From contig NZ_CP034447.1 of the NCBI RefSeq assembly GCF_003952485.1, positions 7,284,391 to 7,348,390 of the forward strand: DNA of 64,000 bases. The letters run 5' to 3'. Under the pieces are notes generated by a model that was not told the DNA's origin, searched no databases, and saw only the letters and a list, made by a program, of their open reading frames with translations. Source of the DNA: Mesorhizobium sp. M1E.F.Ca.ET.045.02.1.1. Its GTDB lineage: Bacteria > Pseudomonadota > Alphaproteobacteria > Rhizobiales > Rhizobiaceae. Positions 56,007 through 64,000 of the stretch are shown in pieces. The position numbers and the translations under genes are program-made. The first letter of the stretch is position 1. Every line of letters starts with the position of its first letter.

Positions 56007-57354
56007 CTGGCATGTCCCGGTTGCGGAATCGATCGAGTGCCTCGGGCGTAGGCTCGTGCTGGTTGGCTTGAAAAATGTTGGCGGCCTCGAAGATCAGGTC
56101 GCGGGTTCCCTGATAGAGGATGGTGAGCTTGTGCTGGCTGCCGAGCCGATCGAAGATCGGAAAGCCGACGCGCATCAGAGGGGTGCCGAGGCGCTCGGCC
56201 GCCTGTCGGCCGTGCGAATGCGTGACGAGGAGATCGGCGCCGCCGGCAAGGCGTTCCAGGTCGCCGAGGTCGCCGACCTGCACCGTTTCTGCCGGCACTT
56301 TTTCCAGTATTTTCGAGGTTCCGACCGTCGTTACCGCCGCCATAATCTCCGCGCCCATGCCGATGAAGAAGGTGGCAAGCTGGTAGAGCTGGTCCGGCTC
56401 GGCCGCGATCGCGATCCTCTTGCCGCCGAAATGGAAGTGTCCGTCGAGCAGGGCGTCCTGCAGCTGCGCGCGGCGGCGGTGGATTTTCGCCGGCGCCGGC
56501 ATGCCCGAAATCGCCGTGAGCAGCGACACGAACCGGTCAACGCTCTTCAATCCCGTCAGCGACTGAAACAGCACGTAGGGCACGCCGGTCAACTTCCGCA
56601 GCGCCTCCGCCGGCCGGCGCATGTGCTCGCCGATGGCGATACACTGCACCGCCGTACCGAGCTCGCGGATGTCCTCGACGTTCGTCCCGCCGTAGGTGGT
56701 CGGAATCCAGCGGTCCGGAACGGTGCCATCCAGAGAGCCGGAGACGTCCGGCAGGATCACCGGCTCGAGCCCGAAACTCTCCACCGTCTCGCGCAGATGC
56801 TCGATGTCGGCCACGGTCAGGTTCCAGCCGGGCAGGATTGCGATCTTCTTCGCGTTACGCGCCTGCGCGCCCGGCCGCGTGATCCCTTCGATCATCGCCG
56901 TGACGGCCTTGGCCCAGCCCTCCTCGATCGCGCCATCGAAATCCGGCGTGTTGGTAAGCACCACTTCGGTGCCCGCAAGCTCTTCCGCGCGCTTTGCTCG
57001 GATGGTGGCGACGTCGCCAGCAAAATCCTCGCCGCGCGTCTCGACCAGCGCGGTCGTGCAGACGCCGATCAGCTTCGGCTTTGTGCGGGTCTTGAGGTTG
57101 AGGATCGCCTCTTCGAGATGGTCCGCCCCGCCGAGGATCGTCGCGACCTCGTCCATCGCGGTGGTCTGCAGCGGGATCGTCTCCTTGAAGTGCCGCACGA
57201 AGAGCACCAGCGCGAAGCTGGTGCAGCCCTGGCTGCCATGGAACAGCGGCATCGCCTCGTCGACGCCGAGGAAGGCGAAGGCCGCGCCCAGCGGCTGCGA
57301 CGACTTCAGCGGGTTGACTGCGGCCGATTTGGTCTGGGGAAGGATACGGACCAT
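55972..57354 (-). CDS. nifN: NifN, FeMo-co scaffold subunit
   Basis: A 460-residue NifK-like protein. MoFe-type segments: NPLKSSQPLGAAFAFLGVD, FHGSQGCTSF with the cluster Cys, and GVCTTALVETRGED. The ATG at 57354 puts the family N-terminus (MVRILPQTKSAAVNP) at the start. With NifE it forms the NifE2N2 scaffold on which FeMo-co is completed. Confidence 0.95.
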   Translation of the reverse strand: MVRILPQTKSAAVNPLKSSQPLGAAFAFLGVDEAMPLFHGSQGCTSFALVLFVRHFKETIPLQTTAMDEVATILGGADHLEEAILNLKTRTKPKLIGVCTTALVETRGEDFAGDVATIRAKRAEELAGTEVVLTNTPDFDGAIEEGWAKAVTAMIEGITRPGAQARNAKKIAILPGWNLTVADIEHLRETVESFGLEPVILPDVSGSLDGTVPDRWIPTTYGGTNVEDIRELGTAVQCIAIGEHMRRPAEALRKLTGVPYVLFQSLTGLKSVDRFVSLLTAISGMPAPAKIHRRRAQLQDALLDGHFHFGGKRIAIAAEPDQLYQLATFFIGMGAEIMAAVTTVGTSKILEKVPAETVQVGDLGDLERLAGGADLLVTHSHGRQAAERLGTPLMRVGFPIFDRLGSQHKLTILYQGTRDLIFEAANIFQANQHEPTPEALDRFRNRDMPDDRHSPLVTRH

Positions 57355-57362
57355 GGTCGCTC

Positions 57363-58853
57363 TCAACACTCGCCGAAGTCGTCGGCCGTCGTGCCGGCGA
57401 ATTTCCTGAAGGCGTGGACCGTAGCGGTCACGCCTTCTTCGCCCGGCGCCTCCTCCTCCGAGGCAAGATATCCATCCCACGGCGCCGGCTCGCGCACCTG
57501 CGCCCAAACCGGATTGTGGATGGCGAGATCGATCTGGCGCACCAACTCCACCATCCCGTCATAGCCGGCATAGGGGTGGTGTCGCTCCTGGTTGATGTCG
57601 AGCCAGGGCATCTTCGCTTTCAGCGCGATGAATTGCGTGCGTCCGCCCGATAGCATGATGTCGGCCTTGTGCTCGGCAAGCATGGCATAGAGGTCGCGCG
57701 GCGCCATCGACTCGAACATGTGGTTCTCGTCCTTGAGGATCTGCTTGATCCGCTCCTTGTCCTCGACCGTCGATTTCTTCACCGACGTGCCAACGATTTC
57801 GACGCCGATCTCCATCAGCGCGTGGACGACCGACCAGGACTTCACGCCCCCGGTGTTGAGCAGCACGCGCTTGCCTTGGAGCGGTGGCCGGTAGGCCTCC
57901 AGCCTCCGCCAGGCGGTCGCCTCCTCCTCCGCGATCAGCGCTTCCGTCCGGTCAAGCAGCTCCGGATCGGCACCCCTCCTCACCAGCAGCCCGGCGATCT
58001 GCCGCAACGCTTCCGACGTGTCGGTGATGCCGTAGAAAGAGCCCTCGAAGAACGGGATGCCCCAACGCTCCTCCATCTTGCGGGCGAGATTGATGAGTGC
58101 GGTCGAGCACACCATCATCGTCGCCCGCGCGCGGTGCGCGGAGGCGACGTCGAGATAGCGCGCATCGCCCGGGATGCAGGCGCGCACCCGAATGCCGAGC
58201 CTGTCCAGCAGCGGCTTCACCAGCCAGAATTCGCCCGACAGATTGAACTCGCCGAGAATGTTGATGTCGTAAGCGCCGGCATCGTCCGGCTCGACCGTGC
58301 CGATGACATGGTCAAGCAGCGCTTCGCCTGCGAGCTTATTGCCGAGGTTCTTCGAGCCGACGAAGCCGGGTGCGTTGACCGGCACAACCGGCAGTCCGAA
58401 CTTTTCCGCTGCGCGCTTGCAGACGGCCTCGATATCGTCGCCGATCAGCGCTGTTACGCAGGTCGAATAGACGAAGACCGCAGGCGGCGAATAGGCCTCC
58501 TTGATCTCGCGGATCGCCTTGAAGAGCTTCCGCTCGCCCTGCCCCATCACCACGTCGAGTTCGGTCAAGTCGGTGGTGAAGCTGGTGCGCCACAGCGTCG
58601 GCCCTGACGAGGCGGCGCCGCGATTGTCCCAGGAATTGCCCTCGCAGGCGAGCGGCGCGTGGATCAGATGCGCCACGTCGGTGATCGGCTGCAGCACGAT
58701 CTTGGCGCCGTCGAAGGCGCAGCCGCCGGCGGCCGCCCCCGGCGTCAGCGGCTTGGAGCAGCCCTTCTTACGCGCCTTGGCCTCCTTGCCCCGGTTCTTG
58801 TCGCAGGCAGGCTCGTTGAAGACATCCTGGATTTTGGCACTGAGCGAGGACAT
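57363..58853 (-). CDS. nifE: NifE, FeMo-co scaffold subunit
   Basis: A 496-residue NifD-like protein. Seen: GGCAFDGAKIVLQPITDVAH, HAPLACEGNSWDNRG, and [17 protein letters not shown] with cluster cysteines. ATG at 58853 preferred to one five codons earlier. nifN follows eight bases later. Confidence 0.95.
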   Translation of the reverse strand: MSSLSAKIQDVFNEPACDKNRGKEAKARKKGCSKPLTPGAAAGGCAFDGAKIVLQPITDVAHLIHAPLACEGNSWDNRGAASSGPTLWRTSFTTDLTELDVVMGQGERKLFKAIREIKEAYSPPAVFVYSTCVTALIGDDIEAVCKRAAEKFGLPVVPVNAPGFVGSKNLGNKLAGEALLDHVIGTVEPDDAGAYDINILGEFNLSGEFWLVKPLLDRLGIRVRACIPGDARYLDVASAHRARATMMVCSTALINLARKMEERWGIPFFEGSFYGITDTSEALRQIAGLLVRRGADPELLDRTEALIAEEEATAWRRLEAYRPPLQGKRVLLNTGGVKSWSVVHALMEIGVEIVGTSVKKSTVEDKERIKQILKDENHMFESMAPRDLYAMLAEHKADIMLSGGRTQFIALKAKMPWLDINQERHHPYAGYDGMVELVRQIDLAIHNPVWAQVREPAPWDGYLASEEEAPGEEGVTATVHAFRKFAGTTADDFGEC

Positions 58854-58914
58854 TGCGCCGGTCTCCAAAGTCCGTCAAAAAGCGGCCGGCTCCGGTGGAA
58901 GCCGGCCGCAGCTC

Positions 58915-60456
58915 TTAGCGGGTTAGGTCGAAAGAATAGTCCGTGACACCCGGGTCGATCGTCTCGCGGTCGAGCTTGTCGAAAATCTTGTCGAGAATCG
59001 TCGTCAGCACGCGCAGGCCGCCCTGGTAGCCCATCAGCGGGAAGCGGTGGTGATGATGGCGGTCGAAGATCGGGAACATCAGCCTGATCAGCGGCGTGCC
59101 GGTGTCGCGCTCCAGATACTTGCCGTAGGAATTGCCGATCAAGAGATCCACCGGCTCGGTGAAAAGCAGCGAACGCAGCGCCCAGAGGTCCTTGCCTGCC
59201 CAGACCTGTGCATCCTTGCCGAAGGGAGAGGAGGCGAACAGTTCCTTCATCTCGCCTTCCCAGGCCTTTGTGCCGTTGGTGGCGAGGCAGTGGGTCGGCT
59301 CGCCGCCGGTCTCCATGATGAAGCGGGCCATGGCGTAGACGAAGTCCGGGTCGCCGTAGATCGCGTATTTCTTGCCGTGCAGCCAGGACTGGCTGTCGGC
59401 CATGGCGTCGACCAGGCGGCCACGCTCCAGGCGGATCGCCTCCGGGATCTCCTTGCCGGAAATCTCCGAGACCTTCATCAGGAACGCGTCGGTCGCCTGG
59501 ATGCCGAGCGGGTAGTGGAAGGAGGCAGTGGCCTGCCCGACTTCCCCGCAATACTCTAGCGTCTTGCGGGTGTTGTAGTGCTGCAGCGACAGCGTGGCCT
59601 CGGCGTTCAGCGCCGCCTTCACGTCCTCGATCTTGGTGCCGCCGTCATACATCCGGTATTCGCCGTCCGACGGCGTGTCGTACTGGTCGGAGGCGTCCTG
59701 GATGAAGGTGTAGGACACACCCATCAGGTCGAGCAGGCGCTTCAGTTCGCGGTTGTTGCCGACGCAGAAGCCGTCGAAGCCGGGAATGATGTTGATGGTC
59801 CCGGCGGCTTCCGTGCGCTCCTTGCCCTTCCAGAAGTTCTCCAGCACGCCCTTGACCATGACATCATAGCCGTCGACATGGCTGCCTACGAAGGCCGGCG
59901 TGTGGGCGAATGGCACGTCGAAGTCCTGCGGCACCGAGCCTTCGTTCCTGGCGTTCTCGATGAAGCCGTGCAGGTCGTCGCCGATCACCTCCGCCATGCA
60001 GGTGGTCGAGACCGCGATCATCTTCGGATCGTAGAGCTTGTAGGTGTTGGCGAGCCCGTCGATCATGTTCTTCAGGCCGCCGAACACCGCCGCATCCTCG
60101 GTCATCGAGGAGGAGACCGCCGAGGACGGCTCCTTGAAGTGACGCGACAGGTGCGAGCGGTAATAGGCGACGCAGCCCTGGCTGCCGTGAACGAAGGACA
60201 TCGTCCGTTCGAAGCCGGCCGCCGCGAACACCGCGCCGAGCGGCTGACAGGCCTTGGCCGGATTCACGACCAGCGCTTCGCGGGCCAGGTTCTTCTCGCG
60301 GTATTCCCAGCTCTTGGTGAATTCGCGCTGATCGGTAACGATCTGGTCCGGGTGCGGGCATTCGAAGTTGATCTTCTTCTCGGCAAGCATCTGCCTGTAT
60401 TCCGGCTCGCGGAACAGGGGAGCGTGGTCAAGGACTTTTTCGGCCGACTGCGGCAT
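58915..60456 (-). CDS. nifK: Nitrogenase MoFe protein beta subunit
   Basis: A 513-residue subunit. P-cluster cysteines lie in [26 protein letters not shown] and [13 protein letters not shown]. The end, [14 protein letters not shown], is the typical NifK terminus. ATG at 60456 has GAGGTG 6 nt upstream; a start at 60537 would add 27 residues. Its frame is intact, unlike nifD and nifH immediately upstream. Confidence 0.97.
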   Translation of the reverse strand: MPQSAEKVLDHAPLFREPEYRQMLAEKKINFECPHPDQIVTDQREFTKSWEYREKNLAREALVVNPAKACQPLGAVFAAAGFERTMSFVHGSQGCVAYYRSHLSRHFKEPSSAVSSSMTEDAAVFGGLKNMIDGLANTYKLYDPKMIAVSTTCMAEVIGDDLHGFIENARNEGSVPQDFDVPFAHTPAFVGSHVDGYDVMVKGVLENFWKGKERTEAAGTINIIPGFDGFCVGNNRELKRLLDLMGVSYTFIQDASDQYDTPSDGEYRMYDGGTKIEDVKAALNAEATLSLQHYNTRKTLEYCGEVGQATASFHYPLGIQATDAFLMKVSEISGKEIPEAIRLERGRLVDAMADSQSWLHGKKYAIYGDPDFVYAMARFIMETGGEPTHCLATNGTKAWEGEMKELFASSPFGKDAQVWAGKDLWALRSLLFTEPVDLLIGNSYGKYLERDTGTPLIRLMFPIFDRHHHHRFPLMGYQGGLRVLTTILDKIFDKLDRETIDPGVTDYSFDLTR

Positions 60457-60549
60457 GGTGGTCACCTCTTCTCCAACTGGCCGCGCCATACGGCGGCACT
60501 GGGACATCGAGACGTTGAAGGGACTCCCGCGGGTCAAGGCCGCGGGCGC

Positions 60550-62094
60550 TCATCGACCTCCCCGCCTGGGCGGAGAGGCCAGGTTCTCGTTCGGCGGCGA
60601 TCGCCGTCGGCGGCACGGCCTTCTTCTTCCAGGGGCGTCGTAAAGACCCCAGACTGGGTTGTTGATGGCCAGATCCATGTCGCGGGCGAAGATGGCGAAG
60701 CCGTCATAGCCGTGATACGGGCCGGAATAGTCCCAGGAGTGCATCTGGCGGAACGGAATGCCCATCTTCTGCACCGGGTACTTCTCCTTGATGCCGGAGC
60801 CGACGAGATCGGGGCGGATACCCTCGATGAACTTCTCCAGTTCGTAGCCGGTCACGTCGTCGTAGATCAGTGTCCCCTTCTTCACGTAGTGGCCGGTGCG
60901 CTGGTAATCGTCGTTGTGGCCGAACTCGTAGCCGGTACCGACGATCTCCATTCCGAGGTCTTCGTAGGCCGTGATGACGTGACGGGGGCGCAGGCCGCCG
61001 ACATAGAGCATCACCGTCTTGCCTTCGAGGCGCGGCCGGTATTTGGCGATCACCGCATCCACCATCGGGCGATATTTGGCGATGACCTCCTCGGTCTTCT
61101 CCTCGATCTCCGGTCCGAAATGCTTGGCGATCTTGCGCATGGAGGCTTCGATCTGGGAGGGCCCGAAGAAGTTGTACTCCATCCAGGCGACGCCGTATTT
61201 CTCTTCCATGTGCCGGCAGATGTAGTTCATCGACCGGTAGCAGTGGATGAGATTGAGCTTGGCCTTCGGCGCGCGCTCGATCTCGGCGAGCGTCGCATCG
61301 CCCGACCAGTTGCCGACGACGCGCAAGCCCATCTCCTCGAGCAGGATGCGCGAGGGCCCAGGCGTCGCCGCCGATGTTGTAGTCGCCGATGACGTTGACG
61401 TCGTAAGGTCCCGCCTCGAACTCGACTTCCTTCTTGTCGAAGACCCAGTCGCGGATCGAGTCGTTGGCGATGTGGTGGCCGAGCGACTGGGAGACGCCGC
61501 GGAAGCCCTCGCAACGCACCGGCACGATTGTCTTTTCGTGCTCCTTGGCCTTCTTGCGGGACACCGCCTCGATGTCGTCGCCGATCAGGCCGATCGGGCA
61601 TTCCGACTGCACTGTGACGCCCTTGTTCAGCGGGAACAGCGCCTCGATCTCGTCGATCACCTTTTCCAGCTTCTTGTCGCCGCCGAAGACGATGTCCTTC
61701 TCCTGGAAGTCGGAGGTGAACTGCATCGTCACGAAGGTGTCGATGCCGGTCTTGCCGATGTAGTAGTTGCGGCCGCTGCGACCAGGAATACTGTCCGCAG
61801 CCGACCGGGCCGTGGGAGATGTGGACCATGTCCTTGATCGGTCCCCACACCACGCCCTTGGAGCCGGCATAGGCGCAGCCGCGGATGGTCATCACGCCGG
61901 GGATCGACTTGATGTTCGACTTGACGTCGCATTCGGAGAGGTGCTGCACCTCGCCGGCGACCTCGTCCTCGCCCGCCGGCGCGGCGACGGAGAGGTGTTT
62001 CTTGCGGCGCTTTGCCGCTTGTCTGGATATTGCGACAGCACCTTCCTCGATCAGCTTCTCGTGGAGAGCGCCGTCATTCATAGTCGAGGCTCAT
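60550..62094 (-). pseudogene. nifD: nifD, MoFe alpha subunit, frame broken by small indels
   Basis: All of NifD can be read, but in several frames. The true start is ATG at 62094 (MSLDYE), where two A are missing (about 62078). One extra T near 62043 and one missing C near 62017 restore the frame. One extra G at about 61770 (after YSWSQR) and one extra C at about 61357 (in GDAWAS) shift it again, and one missing C at 60632-60635 spoils the last 20 or so codons. Active-site parts are intact: [42 protein letters not shown] and [19 protein letters not shown]. The true stop is uncertain. Sequence error is more probable than a dead gene. Confidence 0.85.
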
Positions 62095-62171
62095 GGGACC
62101 TGCCCCTTTCAAGGTTCGGGGTGACGCCTCGCCTGCGACGGCGCCGTTTCGCGGAAGCGGCGGCCGGGTCA

Positions 62172-63105
<934 letters not shown>

Positions 63106-63190
63106 GTTGCTTTCCTTCCTTCGTTCCATTCGTCGCGGTCACCCTCGACATGAATGCCGGTCGGCAGCTCCTGCCGCCTCGCAACGAGGA

Positions 63191-63209
63191 AGCTTCAAAA
63201 CTCGTGCCA
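63191..63209 (-). promoter_or_regulatory. Sigma-54 promoter of nifH, one base short
   Basis: The minus strand reads TGGCACGAGTTTTGAAGCT. With one C restored after TTTTG it becomes TGGCAC-N5-TTGCA, a perfect -24/-12 promoter, about 90 bp before the nifH start. Confidence 0.65.
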
Positions 63210-63299
63210 CGTCGGGCCGGCCGACGAGAAAATTTATACGCCATTTCTTTTCCGCATGTTTAGGCGGATGAGAAACGGAAGATTGGCTTAAACAAGCTG

Positions 63300-63316
63300 T
63301 GTCGCGGGACCCGACA
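63300..63316. promoter_or_regulatory. NifA upstream activator site candidate
   Basis: TGTCGCGGGACCCGACA is TGT-N11-ACA, one base longer than the TGT-N10-ACA consensus; the GGG or CCC run may contain an extra base. It lies about 100 bp upstream of the nifH promoter, the normal distance. Confidence 0.45.
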
Positions 63317-63516
63317 AACGACAGACGGTGTCGGTGGCGTGTTTGAGATCGCCTATGGGGCCGCAACCACCGCAGGGGCGGCCGCAGCGCTGGCGACCCC
63401 TTCTCCATTTACGGGGAGAAGAAGAAGCGGCGATGGCCCTTTGTCCGAATCCGCGATTCTGACATCCGACACGAACAGCGACAAGATCATCTTGTTTTGC
63501 TGAATTTTCTCTCCTC

Positions 63517-63531
63517 TGGCACGACGATGCA
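63517..63531 (+). promoter_or_regulatory. Sigma-54 promoter of iscN, one base short
   Basis: TGGCACGACGATGCA has GG and GC 11 bases apart; one T restored before TGCA gives TGGCAC-N5-TTGCA with the correct 12. It lies 44 bp before the iscN start. Confidence 0.6.
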
Positions 63532-63574
63532 TGAAGCCTCTCCGAACGCACCAGCGACAAGGAGATGTGTCCTC

Positions 63575-63894
63575 ATGATCACGCTCACGAAATGCCGTAC
63601 CCGCGTGGAAGACTGCGCTGTCCTCGCGCCGCGCCGAAACGCGGAGGCCTGCGCATCATGGTCGAGGCGGGTGGCTGCGCCGGCCTCAAATACCTGATGG
63701 GCCTGGAAAGCGCCTCGCGCGACGGCGACGCGGTCATCGAGGCGGACGGGATCAAGGTCTAGTCGCGTGCCGGTTCCCAGCCCCACGTCGCCGCATGACC
63801 GTGATTTTCGGTCACGGCTCGAATCCTCGGGCTTTCGTCTTCGACAACCCGAACGCGGCAGGACAAATGCGCCTGCGGCAAGTCCTTCGGCTGA
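63575..63894 (+). pseudogene. iscN: iscN, HesB/IscA-like protein, frame broken by indels
   Basis: ATG at 63575 (MITLT) has AAGGAG 10 nt upstream. After about five codons the frame shifts; GLRIMVEAGGCAGLKYLMGL is read in the next frame, followed by a false TAG near 63760, and the end VFDNPNAA plus CACGKSFG then TGA (63892) is seen in others. These hold the three cysteines of A-type iron-sulphur carriers. This gene normally starts the iscN-nifU-nifS unit in rhizobia. The length fits about 106 residues when indels are removed. Confidence 0.75.
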
Positions 63895-63913
63895 CTTACG
63901 AGGAATCGGCGTC

Positions 63914-64000
63914 CTGTGGAACTACGCGACAAGGTCAAGGAATACTTCTTCAACTCCGAGACGCCGGCGTGCTGGAGACGGCGAATGCCATCGGCGAGGT
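63914..64000 (+). CDS. nifU: NifU N-terminus, partial, with indels
   Basis: From about 63914 the DNA reads TGTGGAACTAC, where the A of the start codon seems lost or changed, then DKVKEYFFN and, after another shift, GVLETANAIGEV, the beginning of the NifU scaffold domain. The gene leaves the window. NifU builds iron-sulphur clusters for nitrogenase, with NifS expected next. Confidence 0.7.
   Translation, partial: MWNYATRSRNTSSTPRRRRAGDGECHRRG

Larger units (their letters stand above)
63106..63574. other. Divergent nifH - iscN control region
   Basis: About 470 bp with no gene. It holds two sigma-54-like promoters facing outward and one NifA-type site, each imperfect by one base (see separate entries). 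Confidence 0.6.

Overview
The window comes from a GC-rich alphaproteobacterium of the rhizobial type, most likely Mesorhizobium or a close relative. Three things suggest this: the FixLJ/FixK/FnrN/NnrR regulators, the fixNOQP-fixGHIS and hup/hyp gene sets, and a small TAGAGCAATTCC repeat family of a kind I associate with Mesorhizobium genomes. The genus is an inference; the physiology is not in doubt. Almost every gene serves life at low oxygen: denitrification, haem supply, a high-affinity cbb3 oxidase, oxygen sensing, hydrogen uptake and nitrogen fixation.

Layout. 1-5264: the end of a FixK-like regulator, a GNAT acetyltransferase, acetate kinase and phosphoketolase (ackA, xfp), and a small DUF1858 redox protein. 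5342-10812: a nitrite/NO block with NnrR, NnrS, pseudoazurin, NirK, NirV and a group 3 truncated haemoglobin. 10917-13582: a small ion channel, hemN and fnrN. 13826-22660: fixNOQP, fixGHIS and a CBS-BON protein. 22759-28341: a LysE-family exporter, a tandem USP, fixLJ, a small conserved protein and hemA. 28383-50308, all on the minus strand: a complete uptake hydrogenase locus, read as hupS-L-E-C-D-F-G-H-I-J-K, hypA-B-C-D-E-X, hoxA, hupT, hupU, hupV, hypF. 50921-53461: a LysR regulator with an SDR and an F420-reductase-like protein, unrelated to the neighbours. 53844-63105, minus strand: nifH-D-K-E-N-X, a DUF269 gene, a CCE_0567-like gene, fdxB and nifQ. 63575-64000, plus strand: iscN (HesB/IscA-like) and the start of nifU.

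Regulation can be read from the DNA. Six perfect or near-perfect FNR/FixK boxes (TTGAY-N4-NTCAA) and one CTGAC variant precede nirK, hemN/fnrN, fixN, fixG, the CBS-BON gene, usp/fixL and hemA. TTGCG-N4-SGCAA boxes of NnrR type precede nnrS, pseudoazurin and nirK. Two chimeric TTGAT-N4-CGCAA sites lie before xfp/DUF1858 and before the ion channel. Sigma-54 sites lie before hupS (intact) and before nifH and iscN (each intact if one base is restored).

Two structural points stand out. First, four copies of one intergenic repeat each supply the TAG stop codon of an adjacent gene. Second, from about 60.6 kb to the right edge nifD, nifH, iscN and nifU carry an increasing number of single-base insertions and deletions. 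Promoter elements are affected in the same way, which looks like consensus sequence error and not gene decay. I see no CRISPR array, tRNA, rRNA, transposase or integrase.
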